DNA of 64,000 nt, taken from assembly GCF_013267195.1 (NCBI RefSeq), contig NZ_CP053942.1, positions 62,001 through 126,000 on the forward strand, read 5' to 3'. The stretch's first letter is position 1; the number at the start of each line of letters is the position of its first letter. The position numbers were made by a program, and so were the translations under genes. Of the stretch, positions 62,556 to 64,000 are shown piece after piece. The stretch is from Halorubrum salinarum. Lineage in GTDB: Archaea; Halobacteriota; Halobacteria; Halobacteriales; Haloferacaceae. The notes under the pieces were generated by a model. That model was given only the letters and a program-made list of their open reading frames with translations. It was not told the origin of the DNA and made no database searches.

Positions 62556-62957
62556 GCGAACCGCTGTGTTCGAGGACTGTTTGACTCTAGTATTTCGCGC
62601 TCTTCTCGCGAGAGATCCACTTAGGATCACTAGGCATCGTAGAAAGAGTGTTTTAGATTAATATTACAGTTAAGGTTAAGATTAACTCATATCGTTCCAA
62701 TTGCCGAGCTATACTTGGAATCTGTTCGAGAAGGGCATCAGCCGGGCAGTAGCTCAGACAGGCAACGGACAGTTTTCTAGGTCTCGTCGATGACGACTCC
62801 GACGACGAGTAGTACGGCACTAGCCACATCTGAGTATAGCCTCACCGCTGACAGAGCGATCGCTCGATGTTGCCGTCATGGGTACTATCTGTTGCTTTGC
62901 TATTGTTAGGGTTTTTCCTAACACTTATCGGAACAGGGTGCGTCTACACGTGTGTGG
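62556..62957. other. intergenic region before the TumE/TumA unit
   Basis: 402 bp with no gene. TTAATATTACAGTTAAGGTTAAG (62659-62681) is AT-rich; its function is unknown. The TGTTAGG palindrome lies near the right end. Confidence 0.4.
62904..62923. promoter_or_regulatory. palindrome TGTTAGG-N6-CCTAACA before tumE
   Basis: TGTTAGGGTTTTTCCTAACA is a perfect 7+7 palindrome with 6 bp between, ending 34 bp before the ATG. It is well placed as operator for the DNA-binding antitoxin encoded by the second gene. Confidence 0.6.
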
Positions 62958-63254
62958 ATGAGCGATGATGTCACCGTACTTGAAGACGAGATTGAAGCCT
63001 ACGCCGACGGCACCGTTGCGAGGGTACGCGTGCTTTCGGTCCCGACCTCAGACCGGTTCGAGGACGGGATCAAGTACGCCTACCACTACGGCGAAGCCGG
63101 CGCAGATGATCCGATCATCCGGTTCGACAACCACCACGGCGTCCACGAACTCCACCTCGGCGGTGAGACCTTCGAGATCGACTACCCCGGCCTTGCGGAG
63201 ATCTTCCGCGCCTGGCGGGCGGCACTCCCAGAAGAGAAGCGCGACGACTGGTAG
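62958..63254 (+). CDS. tumE: TumE-family toxin
   Basis: A 98-residue protein: VTVLEDEIEAYADGTVARVRVLSV, FEDGIKYAYHYGEA, IIRFDNHHGVHELHLGGETFEIDYPG. The D-N-x-H-G-x-H-x-x-H pattern is that of TumE (DUF6516). Family knowledge: TumE is the toxin of a TA pair with the DNA-binding antitoxin TumA, found in archaea and bacteria. A GTG two codons earlier is possible. The partner follows after 69 bp. Confidence 0.78.
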   Translation: MSDDVTVLEDEIEAYADGTVARVRVLSVPTSDRFEDGIKYAYHYGEAGADDPIIRFDNHHGVHELHLGGETFEIDYPGLAEIFRAWRAALPEEKRDDW

Positions 63255-63323
63255 CCCGATCAACTACGGTGACCAACGTACAGACCCGCGACTAATTCCG
63301 ACCCACAGCCCTACACCCCACCC

Positions 63324-63719
63324 ATGACCCAGACACTCCACGTTCAGATCAAGTCCGCCGACCGTAGTGATCTCGAAGAGCGTCTCGAAGCGATCGACGC
63401 TGGCGAGGACGTTGACCCCAGCGAGCCGACGCTGTCGATCGAGAACCTCGAAACGTTCGGCCGCGTTTTCCGCTCGACCAACCTTGAGCTCTTGGAGGCG
63501 ATCGTCGAACACGAGCCGGGGAGCATCCGCGAGCTCGCACGCCTCGTTGACCGGAACCCGCCAGAGGTCCTCGAGAACGTGAACGAACTGGCTGACTACG
63601 GCCTCGTCGAACTCGAGGAAAATGGCCGAGCAAAGCGCCCAGTTGTGTGGTACGACGAGATCGACGCGGACCTCCCGCTCACGAGTAAGTCCGGACAGGG
63701 CCCGAAGGCGAACGCCTGA
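63324..63719 (+). CDS. tumA: TumA-type DNA-binding antitoxin (HVO_A0114 family)
   Basis: A 131-residue protein: helical N-terminus, then winged helix FRSTNLELLEAIVEHEPGSIRELARLVDRNPPEVLENVNELADYGLVELEENGRAKRPVVWYDEIDADLPL. This matches HVO_A0114-type putative DNA-binding proteins paired with TumE. It probably binds the TumE palindrome upstream. The order toxin first, antitoxin second is common for this family. Confidence 0.82.
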   Translation: MTQTLHVQIKSADRSDLEERLEAIDAGEDVDPSEPTLSIENLETFGRVFRSTNLELLEAIVEHEPGSIRELARLVDRNPPEVLENVNELADYGLVELEENGRAKRPVVWYDEIDADLPLTSKSGQGPKANA

Positions 63720-64000
63720 CCCAACGAGCACACAATAGGCGACGACGTCGATCCCGAGGATCCGCGCCCCGGTGGTCACTACCATGTCGACCGCAACGCA
63801 AAGTGGTACTACGTCGACGACGACCACGCAGGGACGATTGCCCTCGGGCCAGCGACCGACGGTGAGCCCGGTGACGACTGGGTGCTTACGCTCTCGGCTG
63901 CAACGTCGGACGAGGATCCCAATCCGGCCGAGCGTGTCGCCGTTCGTCTCACTCCGTGGGCGCTCCACGAGCTCTACACTGAGTCGCGGAATCTCTCACC
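63720..64000 (+). other. open frame without start codon, running off the window
   Basis: In the same frame as TumA, directly after its TGA, the sequence stays open to the window end: IGDDVDPEDPRPGGHYHVDR, then KWYYVDDDHAGTIALGPATD and VAVRLTPWALHELYTESRNL. Composition and the RLTPWALHELY section look like a haloarchaeal protein. No ATG, GTG or TTG precedes the conserved part, so it is either a fragment or uses an unusual start. Confidence 0.45.

Noticed and set aside
1-64000. tRNA or rRNA genes as integration sites
   Set aside because: I looked for the conserved T-loop pattern and cloverleaf near the segment borders and saw none, but a dedicated search was not possible.

Overview
The window comes from a halophilic archaeon (class Halobacteria). 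The proteins are very acidic, and the gene families are typical of that group: a Bat-like bacterioopsin-activator protein, halobacterial-type transducers, KaiC-like ATPases, an Orc1/Cdc6 initiator, DUF63, TumE/TumA and HVO-type winged-helix regulators, and IS200/IS605 elements with a DUF2080 protein. I cannot tell from sequence alone whether the replicon is the chromosome or a megaplasmid, or which genus it is. No rRNA, tRNA or CRISPR array was seen.

1-16.2 kb looks like ordinary GC-rich host sequence. It holds regulators, a Bat-like sensor-regulator, a DsrE protein, a nearly sensorless transducer, a soluble transducer, two tiny zinc-finger genes, a PAS histidine kinase and a Rieske domain fused to a ThDP enzyme. 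A metal/redox block follows: HxlR regulator, mercuric reductase, glutaredoxin-like protein, DUF63 membrane protein, redoxin and an ACR3/bile-acid-symporter type exporter.

16.4-32.3 kb is a plasmid- or virus-like replication segment. It starts with an ArdC fragment and ends with fragments of a second orc1, an HTH gene and an ISH transposase. At its heart is an intact orc1/cdc6 surrounded by nine perfect copies of a 20-bp origin box. It also carries a family-B DNA polymerase with a worn-out exonuclease domain, a separate 3'-5' exonuclease, a RadA-like protein without a Walker A lysine, two HTH-nucleotidyltransferase/HEPN toxin-antitoxin pairs and a winged-helix/TumE-like pair. Six long-spaced inverted repeats (TTAACCAACA / TGTTGGTTAA), plus one half site, occur only inside this segment and probably mark one regulatory or maintenance network.

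33.3-58.1 kb is a signalling island, mostly on the minus strand. It encodes seven histidine kinases (one split by an in-frame stop codon), two membrane chemotaxis transducers and a KaiC-like ATPase followed by three kinases. A complete IS200/IS605 element with tnpA, DUF2080 and tnpB interrupts it. No free-standing response regulator is visible.

58-64 kb is a mosaic of small genes and relics. It contains a tandem PepSY lipobox-less secreted protein with a small membrane protein and a double winged-helix regulator, an integrase relic, a TauE/SafE relic, a zinc-ribbon protein, a PadR regulator and a TumE/TumA toxin-antitoxin pair behind a perfect palindrome.
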